Assembly: GCA_023213395.1 (NCBI GenBank)
Contig: CM041465.1
Coordinates: 131,385,741 to 131,449,740, forward strand
Source of the DNA: Cycas panzhihuaensis
Lineage: Eukaryota > Cycadophyta
DNA: 64,000 nt
Direction: 5' to 3'
Shown here: in pieces, positions 10,813 to 24,165 of the stretch
Layout of the letters: each line of letters starts with the position of its first letter
How positions within the stretch are numbered: the first letter of the stretch is position 1
Notes under the pieces: model-generated
Seen by the model: the letters and a program-made list of their open reading frames with translations, nothing else
Database searches by the model: none
Told to the model about the DNA's origin: nothing
Made by a program: the position numbers and the translations under genes

Positions 10813-13800
10813 TTTGTTTCTTTTTTTGATATGGTAAAAAATAGAAGGGGTTTTAATAGGTCCCCAAACCTTTTACAACGGTTGCCTTTTGGCTATGGAA
10901 CATAATGGCCATGACATGTCCATGGCCTAGTAAAATTGGGTTCACACTAAGCACCTTAAACTTTGACAAACATTACTTTTCCTTGTTTTTAGTTAACACA
11001 TCCTATTTAACTAGACTTGGTAACTCTTTTGGGAAATTCTCTTTCCAAATCCACTTTCCTTTATTTAGGACTATCTAGTTGGCAAGTCAATACGTTGCAA
11101 TATTTCTTTTTCTATATGTGTGTTGGATTTGGGTGCTTTGTTTAGACCCCAGAACATCTTGAGCATCCCTCACCATGTCCACAATGTGTCAATCAGTCTC
11201 TGTGTCCCCCTTAAAAATCTTGATTACATTTATAAAATCTCCTTTTATTATCACCTTGTCATGGTCATCCTCATCTGTTGTTGCTACAATTTTTTGCATA
11301 GCCTTAAGTTTTGCAGAGTGGTTTGTCTGTTGACCGTTGTATCGGCAAAGGTCCACTTTACTGTCCCATTAGGTTATCTACATAAGCCATCCCCTCCAGT
11401 CTCACCAGTGCTTTTAGATGCCCCATCAAAATTTCTTTTTACTCAATTCTCATTAGGCGGTTTTCATGAATACATCCTCCTTTTCACCCCAATAACTTTT
11501 GGGCACCTAATTCTCCATCCCTCTATGATGCTCCCTTTTGCGGGACCTTTTTTTCATCCAAAAGTTTAAGCATTTTTGATGTCGCCACTCGAATAATTTC
11601 ATAGAGCATAGCATTCACTACTCTAACAAGGTCTTAGGAAACACCCATTCTAACGTCAGATTGGTCCATATACAGGCCCAAATTCCCCTGGAGAAGGGGT
11701 AGTGAATGTTGATATGGTTCAAAGACGACGACTCCTTGCACAACACATGTCTATTTAGCATGGTGATTGTCAATATCTTATTTTGCAGACAAAGCCACCA
11801 AAATATTGCCACCTTAGGGGTGAGCTCTAATTTTTAGACCCTCGCTAGCATTGCATTCTTGCCATACCCCTCTTCCATACAGGTAACCCTCTTTTATGGA
11901 ATATGACCTTGAAGGGGAGCATGATCAAATCAATGTATCAACCAAATGCCTTTTAGGGATATACCAATGATTCAACTTGCTCTTGAGGCTTTGAATATTT
12001 ACCTCCCCCTTGGTCCCTTGTAATTTCTCAAATGATTGCTATCTCCTATCTTTGCCCCATCTCTCCCAGTAATTGTTGACCAACGGACCAAAAGTTCCCT
12101 CATAAACAACCTGCAGGTTATTGATGATGGGTCTATCTTTCAATTTAAAGTTTTTGCACTCCTCCCATAACTTGATATTTTTCCCATTCCCTAGCTTCTA
12201 GCCCATGCCATTAATTAAAATGGGCCTTGAATGAACTAGACCTTTCTAGATAGAGGAACCATAAACATCCCCCACCTTGTCTTTCAAAAAGTGCTTGCCC
12301 CTCCAGGTACTTTTTGGTAATGGTATTTCTCCATTGGGTGCCATCATCATTCGACAGTCTCCATCCAATTTTAGCCATCAAAGCCTTATTAAAGGGCCCC
12401 GATTTTCTAATATTAAGCCCCCTCGCCCACTTGGGCTTATAAACCTTATCCCAAGATACTAGATGGATTCTATTAGTCCTCTGTTCTAGATCAAGGGAAT
12501 CTTTTTTGGATGCCTTCTATACTGAAAATTGACATCATGTAAATCAGAATGCTTTGTAAGGAGGTTGCCACTAGTTGAATTTTACTCGTAAGATTGAGGG
12601 AGCCTTTTTATCTAGCCAACCTTCTTTGGATCCTATGCACAATAGGATTTCAGAGATCCTTGCTCATATTTCCCACGAAAAGGGCCATTCCTAGATAAGT
12701 GGTTGGAACAAGTCTGATGGGAATCTCCATCTCCTTGTTGATCTTCCTCTGAAGTCTTTCAGGGGTGTTAATAAAAAAGATAGAGCTCTTCTCCAGATTA
12801 ATTCTTTGGTTTGTGGCCCTCTTATAAGCTTGGAGCCTTGTCTTAAATGCTCTAGCTTTCTCTAGGGTTGCCTTACCCAAAAAAGTGTTATCATTAACAA
12901 ACTGATGATGAATAATATTTTTCATATTGGATGAGGGCTTTAGCCTAGACACCTAGCCTTTCTTTCTGGCCTCCTCAACGACCCTCCCTAATATTTCTAC
13001 GATAATGATAAACAAGTAGGGGGATAAAGATTCTCTTGCTTAAGTCCTCTGAAATTAGGAAAAAAAGGGTCAAAGTACCATTTATCAACACAGAGAATGA
13101 AGGATTGGAAATGTAGCACCTCATCCAGTGCCCCCAAACCCCATGAAAACCAAAAGTTTGGAGACAATCAATTAATCAGTCCCAAGCCACCTGGTCGTAA
13201 GCTTAGGACATGTCAATTTTCATAATCATGCCCACTTCTTTCTTGTGGTACATCGAATGAACCATCTGATGGATCACTATTATGGCATCCATGATTTGTC
13301 TGCCTTTCATGAATCTGTCCTGATTTGGAGATATGACAAGCGACAAGTATTTCTTGAGTCTTTGCTAAAATTTTTGGCTAGATTTTGTATTTTACATTAC
13401 ATAGACTTAGTCTTCCATGATTTTTGCTCTTTCTTAGGAATCAACACCAGAAAAGTAGCCTATCACTCTAGGATTGTTTTCTTCTTGAAGAATTCATCCA
13501 AGGCCGATTTTAAATTCCTAGGTCGATTTTGATTATGTCCTAGATTTCTTGGAAAAAACTCGGGGGAAAACTTTTTCGCCCAAGAGCTTTTTCATGACCT
13601 ATATTAAAGATTGCTTTCTCCACTTCCTCTAGAGTTAGGATTTGGTCATCATTGATCAACTTTGGGATAAGTCTCAAGAGGTTATCTCTTAGATCTAGAT
13701 CTTGGCATCCCAAGGTTCTTCGAATAAATTCTTGAAATAGTCCACCGCTATACCTTTGATTTCTTCTTCTGTTTCATGATTCACTTTGTCGCTATTACAC

Positions 13801-14168
13801 AACATATTTATTCTATTGCAGGACTTATGTTTTAGCGTGAACATATGAAAAAACTTAGTATTTCTTTCACTCTCTGAGAGTCATAGCGCTTTAGATTTCT
13901 GTTTTCAGTGAATTTCCTCTTTAGTCAGCACATCTTTGAGGTTTTTTGTAGTCGAATGTTCCATTTGATCCAGAGAGGTGGTCTTACATTTCTCTTAGAT
14001 CTTCCCCTCTACCATATTGAGTTCTTCTAAAAGTCTGCCTTTGGCCTAAAAAATGTTATCGAAGACTTCTTTGTTCCAGACTTTAATCTGTCTCTTAACC
14101 CAATTCAACTTTTTAGAGAGTCTAAATATTGCATACCCCACCACAAGGGTACTCCACCATTACTTAAC
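10813..14168 (-). mobile_element. LINE B: 5'-truncated L1-type element
   Basis: The plus strand begins with a T run followed by gatatggtaaaaaat, which is the reverse complement of the family's 3' end and A tail. The same terminus starts copies C, D and F (20612, 24991, 42470). The copy extends to about 14168, where the region behind the endonuclease (WWSTLVVGYAIFRLSKKL) stops abruptly at the GC-rich tandem array. ORF1 and the endonuclease are absent, which is typical 5' truncation during target-primed reverse transcription. Confidence 0.88.
11330..14168 (-). pseudogene. LINE B ORF2 remnant: RT, zf-RVT, RNase H
   Basis: In minus order: linker (14165-13650), RT finger region (about 13600-13200), palm and thumb in 12650-12952 with the catalytic box changed from FVDD to FVND (HHQFVNDNTFLG), the C-terminal linker, a zf-RVT-like motif at 11618-11812 (HVLCKESSSLNHINIHYPFSRGIW), then RNase H with FDGASK near 11425. 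The altered second catalytic residue would abolish activity even without the many stops. Confidence 0.85.
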
Positions 14169-15212
14169 GCGATCCCTAATATGTGCTGGGGGTGAAAGAG
14201 CAGCGCCAGAACTTGGGTTGGGAGGGAGAATGGTACGGGACGTGTCTTTGGGCACAAGGTGGTAAACGGCCCGTCCGGTGCGCACTTAGGAAGAGGGGGA
14301 TGCGCGCAAAGCATCTGCCCCACCCCAAGAGGGACACCACCGAAAGGGAGGCCGCCACACACGCCCAACGGAATGAAAGAAAACAGACAACGAAACATCC
14401 AAAGGGGAGAATTGACCAGCAACAATGGGAAAAACAAATAGCCCAAACAAGAGGGAAATGCACGAGGGGGAGACAAAAATGGAAGGGGTGAAGACAAACA
14501 AGACAATTGGGACTTCCGTCAAAAAGGGTGCCAGGGAACAAGACAAACGAGCATCGGGGGGGAAGATGTCCCAAATATGTGTTGGGGGTGAAGGAGCAGT
14601 GCCAGAACCTGGGTTGGGAGGGGGAATGATACGGGACGTGTTTTTGGGCCATGGGTGGTAAACGGCCCGTTCGGTGCGCACTTAGACAGAGGGGGATGCG
14701 CGCAAAGCATCTGCCCCACCCCAAGAGGGACACCACCGAAAGGGAGTCCACCACACACCCCCAACCAAAACAAAGAAAACAGACAATGAAACGTCAAAAG
14801 GGGATAATTGACCGGCAACAATGGGAAAAACCAACAGCCCAAACAAGAGGGAAATGCACGAGGGGGAGACAAAAATGGAAGGGTTGAAGACAAACAAGAC
14901 GATTGGGACTTCCGTCGAAAAGGGTGCCACATAGCAAGACAAACGGGCATCGGAGGGGAAGGTGTCCAAAATATGTGTTGGGGTTGAAAGAGTAGCGCCA
15001 AAACTTGGGTTGGGAGGGAGAATGATATGGGACGTGTCTTTGGGCACGAGGTGGAGACAAAAATGGAAGGGGTGAAGACAAACAAGACAATTGGGACTTC
15101 CGTCAAAAAGGGTGCCACGGAACAAGACAAACGACCATCGTGGGGGGGAAGGCATCCCAAATATGTGCTAAGGGTGAAAGTACAGCGCCAAAATCTGGGT
15201 TGGGAGGGTTAA
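14169..15212. repeat. GC-rich tandem array, 396-bp unit
   Basis: The phrase aatatgtg plus a following G run recurs at about 14179, 14575, 14971 and 15161. The first two spacings are exactly 396 bp, the third 190 bp because that unit has lost about 206 bp internally; the fourth unit is partial. Units carry a G/C-rich core (gggacgtgt, cggcccgt, gtgcgcac). Because 396 is a multiple of three, minus-strand frames stay open across units (14176-14754 and 14519-15160), but their content is low complexity and similarly open in several frames, so I do not call a gene. It begins exactly at LINE B's truncated 5' end. Confidence 0.9.
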
Positions 15213-15356
15213 TATACATACATACATATATAGTTAGTTAGTTAGTTAGTTAGTTTTATATATATAGTTATTTTTAGAAATGTTATTTTTAATATATACA
15301 TACATACATACATTAGTTCTTTAGTTCATTATTTTTAGAAATGTTATTTTTAATAT

Positions 15357-15387
<31 letters not shown>

Positions 15388-15678
15388 GTTAGTTAGTTAG
15401 TTTTATATATATATACATACATTATTTTTAGAAATGTTATTTTTAATATATACATACATTATTTTTAGAAATGTTATTTTTAATATATACATACATTAGT
15501 TCTTTAGTTTTTTCATTAGTTCTTTAGTTCATTATTTTTAGAAATGTTATTTTTAATATATACATACATTATTTTTAGAAATGTTATTTTTAATATATAC
15601 ATACATACATACATTAGTTCTTTAGTTTTTTCATTAGTTCTTTAGTTCATTATTTTTAGAAATGTTATTTTTAATACA

Positions 15679-15712
<34 letters not shown>

Positions 15713-15745
15713 GTTAGTTAGTTAGTTTTATATATATAGTTAGTT
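15213..15745. repeat. AT-rich minisatellite with tacat and gtta microsatellites
   Basis: A core reading ttatttttagaaatgttatt occurs seven times (near 15267, 15328, 15421, 15458, 15531, 15568, 15649). The copies are separated by runs of taca/cata, gtta and tagttcttt. It directly follows the 396-bp array. Confidence 0.9.
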
Positions 15746-18169
15746 TTTGTTTTTTTTTAAATTTGTAATCATATTTTTAAAAATAGATATTATTTATGTT
15801 TTTAATCTTTTGAAGAAAATTAAAAAAATTAAAAGAAAGAGAATTAGACTTGATTTTTTCACTTGAATTGTGATTATTAGTTTTTTTAATCTTATTTAAG
15901 TAATCATTCAAGGTCATGGAAATGTTAAAGTTAGAAGAGTGAATAATTTGTTTATAGAATAAATCACATTAGTAGGTTTCATATAATGCTTTTAAAAGTT
16001 TACATCATTTTTTATGTTGATATTATTGAAGTTTTATATTGTTTTGAGATTTAAAAATTTTTAGTTGATGAGATTTCATAGAAAGAATTAGAAATGACAA
16101 ATACTTATATTTGTGAGTGTAATGGAAATAATTAAAGAAAAAATTTGCATGTTGAAATTGGTATGGTTTGAATTTTGTTGTATGAATTGAGTGACAAAAG
16201 GTCTCTATGTTATGTGATTAAGTTGAAGTACACTTCTCCAAACTAAAATTATTTTAATTAATAAAAAGTTAAAGGATTTAAGTCTGTCACAATTTAGATG
16301 TTTGAAGTTTATGATTTTGATCAATTAGGAGAATGTTTTGAATTAAATAAGAATTATTATTTTTTAAATAAAAGCATATAAATAATTTTTAGTTTTATTT
16401 GAGATTATTATATTGATTTAATAAATAGGTCATTTTTAGTGTTATCAAAAATATTTAATTAAGTATTAGGTAAGTGATTATTTATATAGTAATTTTTTTG
16501 AGTTGGTATTGATTTTGTGTTAATTATTTCTTTTGTTAATCTCAATTGATTGTTATATATTTTGGTGTATATATAATGTTGCATGGTATATAATTAATTT
16601 AATGATTTATATGCTTAGTTATTTGTCATAAGAATGGTTTATGGATAAAAATTTATTAAAAATAGAATAAAACATTTTAAAAGTGGATGATGGCTTGATG
16701 GGTTTAAATTTTAGATAGAATTATTTTATATATTTACAATGTTTATTAATAAAAATTTTGAAATTAATTGAATTTGAGATGCCAAATGTTAAAATAGAAT
16801 TTTTTTATTTTAAATTATTATTTAAATATTTTAGACCTAAATTTAGAAAGTAATAATTGTAAATTATGTGGGTTAAAATTTGTATAGTATATATATTAAA
16901 AGTATTATAATTTAAAATATTGGACAAATATTATAAGTTTTTGTTTTAAATATTTATAATAAAAAATAATATAAATGTTAAAATAGAAAATTTTTATTTT
17001 AGATTATTATTTAAAAATTTGACATAAATTTAAAAAGTGATAATTATAAAAAATGTGTTTGTATGGTACATCTATTAAAAATATTATAATTTAAAATATT
17101 TGATAAACATTTTTGATTTTTTGTTTAAATTTTATAATAAAAAATAATATTAAAATATAAATTAAAATTTATTTATCATTTTATATTTTATTGTCTTTTA
17201 ATATTTTTTTATTAATTTTATTAAAATATATTTTTTAAAATTATTATTCTTTAAAATGTTATTTTTTATTTTTATAATATTTATTTATTTCTTTTTGAAA
17301 ATTATTTCTTATGGGCCACTCAAAAGATAATTCATTATCAATATCATTTTATATCACAAATATGAATGAGAATTTATTTTTTAAAATGTAATTCACTTTT
17401 TTTTTATAGTATGATTTATTGTAATTTATTTATGAAAAAATAAATTTAAAAAATATAATTTATTATAAGGTTTTTTTTTAATTTTGTATTTTTATAATTT
17501 TTTAGAAAGATTTTTATTATGCTTTAAATATAGGTTTTTTTTCCCATATAAACACTTATTTTTTATGTAAATAATATAAGTTTTTTATATAATTAATTAG
17601 AGAATTTTCAAGGAATAAAAGTTTTAAATTTATTTAAAGTTTTTACTTGTCTTTTATATTTTTATAATAAAGATTATGTTTTACTAATTTTATTTTGAAT
17701 AAAGTCTATTCAAGAGTAACATAAATTTTAATTTTATTTAATTTTTTATGATTTCATTCGTCACTTCACATGTAATAAAATTTTTTGGTATGCTATTTTT
17801 TGATAATAAATAAAAGTAAGTAGGTTGTTTTTTTAAAAGTAGATTTTTACATATAAGTGGCATAAAGTGATGATAATAAATTGTTTTATGAGTGATTGGT
17901 AAGAAATTATTTTATTGAAAAAGAAAGTTAAAAGATAAAATAATTTATAAAAAATTATTTTATAAAATATATTTTGAAATAAATTATTTTAGATGAAATT
18001 AATAAAATAAATTAAAAAAATAAAATTAAAAAAATAAAATTAAAAATGAGGATTTTAGATTTTCATAAATTTAAAAGATAAGTAAAATAGTGTATTTATT
18101 TTTATATTATTTTTTATTATAAGGGCTTTATTGGTAACGAATTGATAATGTTCATTATTTTTATTTACA

Positions 18170-18174
<5 letters not shown>

Positions 18175-18236
<62 letters not shown>
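18175..18236. repeat. (AT)n microsatellite
   Basis: An uninterrupted alternating A/T run of about 60 bp. Confidence 0.97.
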
Positions 18237-18239
<3 letters not shown>

Positions 18240-18340
18240 GTAAGCTTTTGTCTATTTATTTTGTAATTGTTACTTATTACATTTATTTTTATTTGGAATA
18301 TTTAAATAATAATTTAGAACATAAAGTTTCATTTTGAACA

Positions 18341-18474
18341 CTTTATATTCTAATTGTTTTTATGGACTTTAATGAAATATATATAATGATTTATATGTTG
18401 TCACACACACACACACACACACACATACACACAGATATATATATATATATGTATACATATATATGTATATGTAG

Positions 18475-18556
<82 letters not shown>

Positions 18557-18566
18557 TACATACATG

Positions 18567-18599
<33 letters not shown>

Positions 18600-18790
18600 A
18601 TGTGTGTGTGCGTGTGTGTATATAATATGAACAAAATTTAAATTAAAACATTTTTATTATATGCAATCGTTAATGAATTGTATAAAATTGTTATGTTTAT
18701 GTACAAATATTTTTTTTCATATTAACATTTTATATTCTAATTGTTTTTATGGACTTTAATGAAATATATATAATGATTTATATGTTGTGT

Positions 18791-18853
<63 letters not shown>

Positions 18854-18854
18854 G

Positions 18855-18892
<38 letters not shown>

Positions 18893-18951
18893 TGTATACA
18901 TATATATGTATATATAGGTGTATACATATATATGTATATATAGGTGTATAC

Positions 18952-19044
<93 letters not shown>

Positions 19045-19142
19045 ACGAGAACAAAATTTAAATTAAAACATTTTTATTATATGCAATCGTTAATGAATTG
19101 TATAAAATTGTTATGTTTTTGTACAAATATTTTTTTTCATAC
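18341..19142 (+). repeat. Tandem duplication of a microsatellite-bearing block
   Basis: Two units, about 18341-18722 and 18728-19142, share the same left flank (tatattctaattg at 18344 and 18731) and the same right flank (atgcaatcgttaatg at 18661 and 19081). Between the flanks unit 1 carries (CA)n, (TA)n and (GT)n, while unit 2 carries long (TA)n, gtatacat variants and (GT)n. The unique flanks differ at very few bases, so the duplication is recent relative to microsatellite turnover. Confidence 0.93.
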
Positions 19143-20611
19143 TTGACTACAATCAATATTGAAATGTGAATCTATATGACAATTAGTTAAGATTAACAAA
19201 AAGATGATTAAACGTTAAGAGTGTACCAACATTGATCAATTTTGTTTTGCTTAGATAGAATTATAAATGAGAGATATATTAAAAATAGAATTTAATAATT
19301 TGAATCGATGTGGTAGTTTTAGATGTAACATTACAACAAAATTATAAATTATTTACAATTTATACATTTTTTATGGAGAGGCTAAGTTTGCATTTCATTC
19401 AAAATGTTATCTCGATTGATCTTATCAAAATTTGACTCTTGAATTATTGCAGTTAAAATTATCGATTTTAAGCATCTAAATTGTGATTTATTTTATTTTA
19501 AAGACTTATATTTTTAATTTTTTTTATTATTTAATGGCTTTAGTTTAAAGAAGAAGTATACTTCAACTAGTCGTATTGCATATGGACTTTTTATTAATTA
19601 ATTAATATTGTAGGATTTTAAACTAAATTAATTTTGGTATAATATTTCTTTATAATTATTTTTTATGTTGATGATATCCTTGTAGCAATATATTATATTA
19701 ATATTTTTACAAGAAAATATTGCTGGAACATATATAAAACATTGAAATATTCAATCAAATATAGATAATGAAAATCTCAATTTATATAAATAATTTTTAA
19801 AATTTATGAAATATTTTAGAATTTAGATTTGATTTTTTTGCTATTTAGAAAATAGATTATCGAATCTTTTTTCTATTTTTTATAATTAAGTATTTAAGAG
19901 ATAATATTTAACAATAAGATTTTAGATATTTAAAAAAAGATCACAAAATTTTTTGTTAGGTTTTATGTAATATTTGGTATATAGTTATACTTTTTTTTTT
20001 CATATTAAAACACCATCTTTTTGTAGCTTTTTTATGATAATCACCAAATGATTATGTAGTATATTTTTGTAAAACACTAAAGTCTCTTAGATTTGTCAAT
20101 AATCTTTTTTATTTAGTTTTGTCATCAGTTATCTTATTATGCTAGTGGTGAAGATTTTTTTAGTCAAATAAAATGTATAAATAATAGAATTTGGATTGAT
20201 AACCAAGTGCATTAATTAAATTTTTTAAAAGTCAAGTATGATATTTTAGATTTGGTTATTATTTTTATCAATGTCTAGATTAAATATTTCATTCTCTATC
20301 TAAATAAGAATATACATTACATATTTTTTTATTAGATCTTTTGGTTTAGTATTTCAATCGTATATTTTGATTTGTATTTTGTTAAAAAGATATCTTCTTT
20401 TTGTGGTATATTTTTCAGTGTTGAAATCAATTAAGGTATGAAAGGAATAAGGCGTATAATTTTTGAAATAGAATATTATTTGAACATGAGGTTGGTGAGA
20501 GCTTTTGATAGATATACATCTGAAAGAATGTCATTCTTGTTGCATCACTTAAAAAATTTTAGATATATTTTTTTATCATGCACTTTTTAATTTTATATTT
20601 TTGTAATGTTT

Positions 20612-23600
20612 TTGTTTTTTTTGATAAGGTAAAAGAATAAACATGGATTTTAAAACAAGATTTCAAAACCTTTTACATCAAAAGTCCCTTAGATCCTAAT
20701 TTAAAATGGTCATGACAAGTTTATGGCCTAGCTTAAATCATCACCTATCATCAAAACCCTTGCCACGACAAGCCCTATGACTAGCTCTATTACTTCACCT
20801 AGCTCCAATCCTCCTCAACTTGCCTCATAATTTCTTTCGAGAGATCCTCTCTCCAAAACATAGAACTTTTGTAGTTTACTCCCTAGTTTGCTAATTTATT
20901 TGTTACATTGTTCCCCTCTCTGTAAGTATGTCTAACATGAATATTTTCAAACCCTTTCAAGGCCTCTTGAGTATCCATAATTAGATTTTAATTTCTGCAG
21001 TCTGGATCAGATATGCCTTTTAAGAGGTTTATTACATTAAGAGAATTCCCTTCAAGAATCAACATGCTGTGATGCCTTTTTAGAGTCGAGTCCACTACTT
21101 TCAACATAGTTGCCATCTCTACCTTGTGATTCATCTATTTGCTGTAATTCTCAACAAAAGCTCATTTAACCTTTCCTTCAACATCTTTGCAAACTCCCTC
21201 CCCTCCAACGACCTCAGGGTCACCTTTCGAAGCACCATCAAAATTGACTTTTATCTAAGGATTCTCAGGGTGGATCCAAAAGCATGTTTTCTTTTGTTTC
21301 TCTTGGATCTTAGGGGTAATTCCCCAATTTTTAAATATAGGATTTTTCTAAATTCGAGATGTTGTTGTCATCTTTGGGCTTCACAAACTCTCCCACTTTA
21401 GTGTAAATGATATTAAACGTTTTATACTCATCCATCTGTTTGTTTTAAAAAATGCTTCTATTCTTCTCCTTCTACAAATTCCACATCATTAGAGAGAGAA
21501 TGGCCCTTCATATATTAGACAGATATCTACTTTTAAATGGGTTCTACCAAGATAACCATTATTCTACCAGGCTTCCAAAAAGAACCCATTGGATCTCAAA
21601 GAGGCACAACACTTTCCTCCAGACCCCCTTAGCAAATGTGCAATGCAAGAGAATTTGATCTACTGATTCTTCCTCCATATAACATAGAACACACCTATTC
21701 AACATCACAAATCCTCTCTTTCTAAGGTTATCCACCATGAGAATTTTATTTTTTAGACATATCCACTAGAACATAACTATCTTAGGGATTAGGTCTAATT
21801 TGCAAACCCCTTTCAAAAGCGAGTACCTCTGATCCCCCTATCAACACACAAGGAATAGTAGCCTTGCTTCACAGAGTAGTCCTTGAATTGGGACAATGGC
21901 CATACCATAGAAGCCACTTTGCCTCTTTTGGGAATGTAGTGCTTATTAATTTCTAATTTAAGAATAACAATCCTCTCTTGGGGAATTGTCTCATCTTGGA
22001 TTTTCTTAAAATCCCTCCATCTACGATCACTACCCCCTCCTATCCAATAATCCTTAATATGAGTACCATAGTTCCTCTTGCACGAATGTTGTATGGGAGC
22101 TAAATTCGGTCTGTTGCTCAGCTTTCTAACTCCACACCAAACGTCCTCCCAAAATCTTATAGTCTTCCCGTCTCCTAGTTTCCAATGCATCCCAGCCTAT
22201 AGCATTCCTCTAGATTTTAGGATACTTCTCCAAATAGGAGAACCCGGAGAGGGGATCAAGCTATCACTTGGAAGTCACCCACCTTGAAGATACTTTTGGA
22301 ATAAGATCCTATCCCATAAGCCCCTCACTCCTTTAGTGATGTACCAACCTAACTTTGCCACAAAAACATTACTGAAGAGTGGTAGACTTCTAAGATTTAG
22401 ACCTCTAGCCCATTTAGGGTGGCATACTTTATCCCATCCCACCGAGTGAATTCTATCCCTCTCCTCTACCCCATACCAGAGGAATCTCTTCTAGATAGAC
22501 TCCAACACTGTTGCAACTCTGTACGACACTATAAAAATAAACATCCAATATACCAAGAGGCTTTGAAGAGATGATGCCACCACCTGGATCTTATCAGCTT
22601 GGTTGAAAAGGGCTCCCTTCCAACTAGCCAACTTCCTCTGGACCTTGTTTATCATTGGGTCCCATATTTCTTTCCTCATATTGCCCACAAATAAGGGCAT
22701 CCCTAGGTACATGGTTGGAAGTTTTTGGATCGACATTTGTAATATTTTGCTTATCCTCCTTTGCATTCTCTCCAATGTATTTATAAAGAAAATATTAATT
22801 TTATTAAAGTTTATCTTTTGGTTAGTGGCCTGTTCAAACCTCTCCAAGCTAACTTTAAAATTACGGGCTTCCTCTAGAGTTACTTTACCTAAGAATATGT
22901 TGTCATCAACAAACTGATGATGCTTAACATTTACAATACCAGATGTTGGCTTTAGCCCCTTGATAGCTCCTTTATCTCTTAGCCTCCTCCATGGCCCTTC
23001 CCAACAATTCAACCAAAATAATAAACAAGTAGGAGGATAATGTGTCTCTTTATCTTAACCCTCTAGAACTCGAGAAGAATCTCAAAGATTTACCATTAAT
23101 GATATTAGAATATTGGGGTTTTGATATACAAAGGTTCATCCATTCCCTCTATATCTCTCGAAAACCAAAGGCTTCCAGGGATTCCAACAAGCACTCCTAA
23201 GAAGCTTTGTCATAGGCTTTCGAAAGATCAATCTTAATTAGCATGCTGGGGTCCTTGCTTTGATAAACCGAATGAAGTGTCTTGTGGACAACTATTATAC
23301 CATCTATGGTCTATCTACCTTGCACAAACCCATCTTGGCTTGGGGATATTATCTGAGGGAGGATCTTTTTTAATCTATTTGCCCGTACCTTAGATAAGAT
23401 CTTATACTTCACATTATATAAGTTGATAGGTTGGAAATCCTCCATCCTTTTAGCACCCTTAATTTTAGGGATTAGCACTATAAATGTGGCTTGCCATTCA
23501 CCTAGGAGCTTTCGATTTTTGTGGTACTCATTCAAATCTTCCAATAGGTCCTCCTTGATTATATCCCAAAATTCTTGGAAAGAGCCAGGTGGGAATCCAT

Positions 23601-24165
23601 TCAGGCTCGAAGCTTTATCCCTCTTCATCCCAAAAATTACTTTCTCCTGGGTAAAAGGAGCTTATAGCAAAACATTCTAACCTTCATCGACAAGTGTGGG
23701 AATTGTCTTAAGAAAGTCCTTTCTAGTAGTCCTATCTAAACAACCTGGCTCTTCAAACAAATCCTTAAAATATTCATAGATGTGTTGTTTAGCTCTTCCA
23801 TGCTACTAACTTCTATACCGTCTTTATTTAGGAGGTTAGTTATTATGTTACCAACTCTATATTTCATTACTGTCATGTGAAAGAATTTAGTATTTTTATT
23901 TCTGTCAGCTAGCCAAATGGCCCCAGACTTCTATCTCCAGTGAATCTCCTCCTGAATGAGAGACTCCTCTAGATTCTTAACTAGATCCCTCTTGATTTTA
24001 TCCAGTTCTTAAGATCTTCCTCCTGGATCAATTTCTTTGTGACTCCAAGGTCCTTAATAATTTGATCCTTAACCACCGTAATATTTCTGAAGACCTCCTT
24101 GTTCTAGCCTCTATTCTAGCCTTTGACTTGCCTTTTAAACTAATCCAACTTTTTCAAAATTCTAT
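20612..24165 (-). mobile_element. LINE C: 5'-truncated L1-type element
   Basis: It starts with the family 3' terminus (T run, gataaggtaaaag at about 20622) and runs through RNase H, zf-RVT and RT to about 24165. There the region behind the endonuclease (the KLDWFK-like helix) ends and AT-rich DNA begins. As in LINE B, ORF1 and the endonuclease are missing. Confidence 0.88.
21130..24165 (-). pseudogene. LINE C ORF2 remnant: RT, zf-RVT, RNase H
   Basis: Minus-strand blocks: 23311-23628 is a good RT finger region (MKRDKASSLNGFPPGSFQEF, a LIPK motif, then YNVKYKILSKVRANRLK). 22491-23012 carries the catalytic FVDD intact (HHQFVDDNIFLG) and LPTMYLGMPLF. 21813-22190 is the conserved linker (WKLGDGKTIRFWEDVWC). 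A Cys-rich zf-RVT motif lies near 21700 and RNase H with NFDGASKGDPE near 21240. RT and RNase H would copy the element at the target site. At least four frame changes or stops separate the blocks. Confidence 0.87.

Larger units (their letters stand above)
15746..20611. other. Very AT-rich DNA, no gene recognised
   Basis: About 4.9 kb of AT-rich sequence with stops in all frames apart from microsatellite artefacts. The only protein-like hint is an isolated YVDDILVA reading near 19665 (plus strand) without convincing flanking RT motifs. Microsatellites in this stretch are listed separately. Confidence 0.7.

Noticed and set aside
11120-11569. 149-residue plus-strand open frame
   Set aside because: It overlaps, antisense, the RNase H end of LINE B (FDGASK on the minus strand) and has no domain of its own.
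14176-15160. Minus-strand frames of 192 and 213 residues across the 396-bp array
   Set aside because: They are open because the unit length is a multiple of three and the GC-rich unit lacks stops; several frames are open at once and no domain is visible.
18362-19146. Open frames of Ile-Tyr, Thr-His and Val-Cys repeats on both strands
   Set aside because: They are direct translations of TA, CA and GT microsatellites.
19655-19700. YVDDILVA reading suggestive of an RT catalytic box
   Set aside because: No flanking RT motifs appear in the same or neighbouring frames within several hundred bases; chance in AT-rich DNA is plausible.
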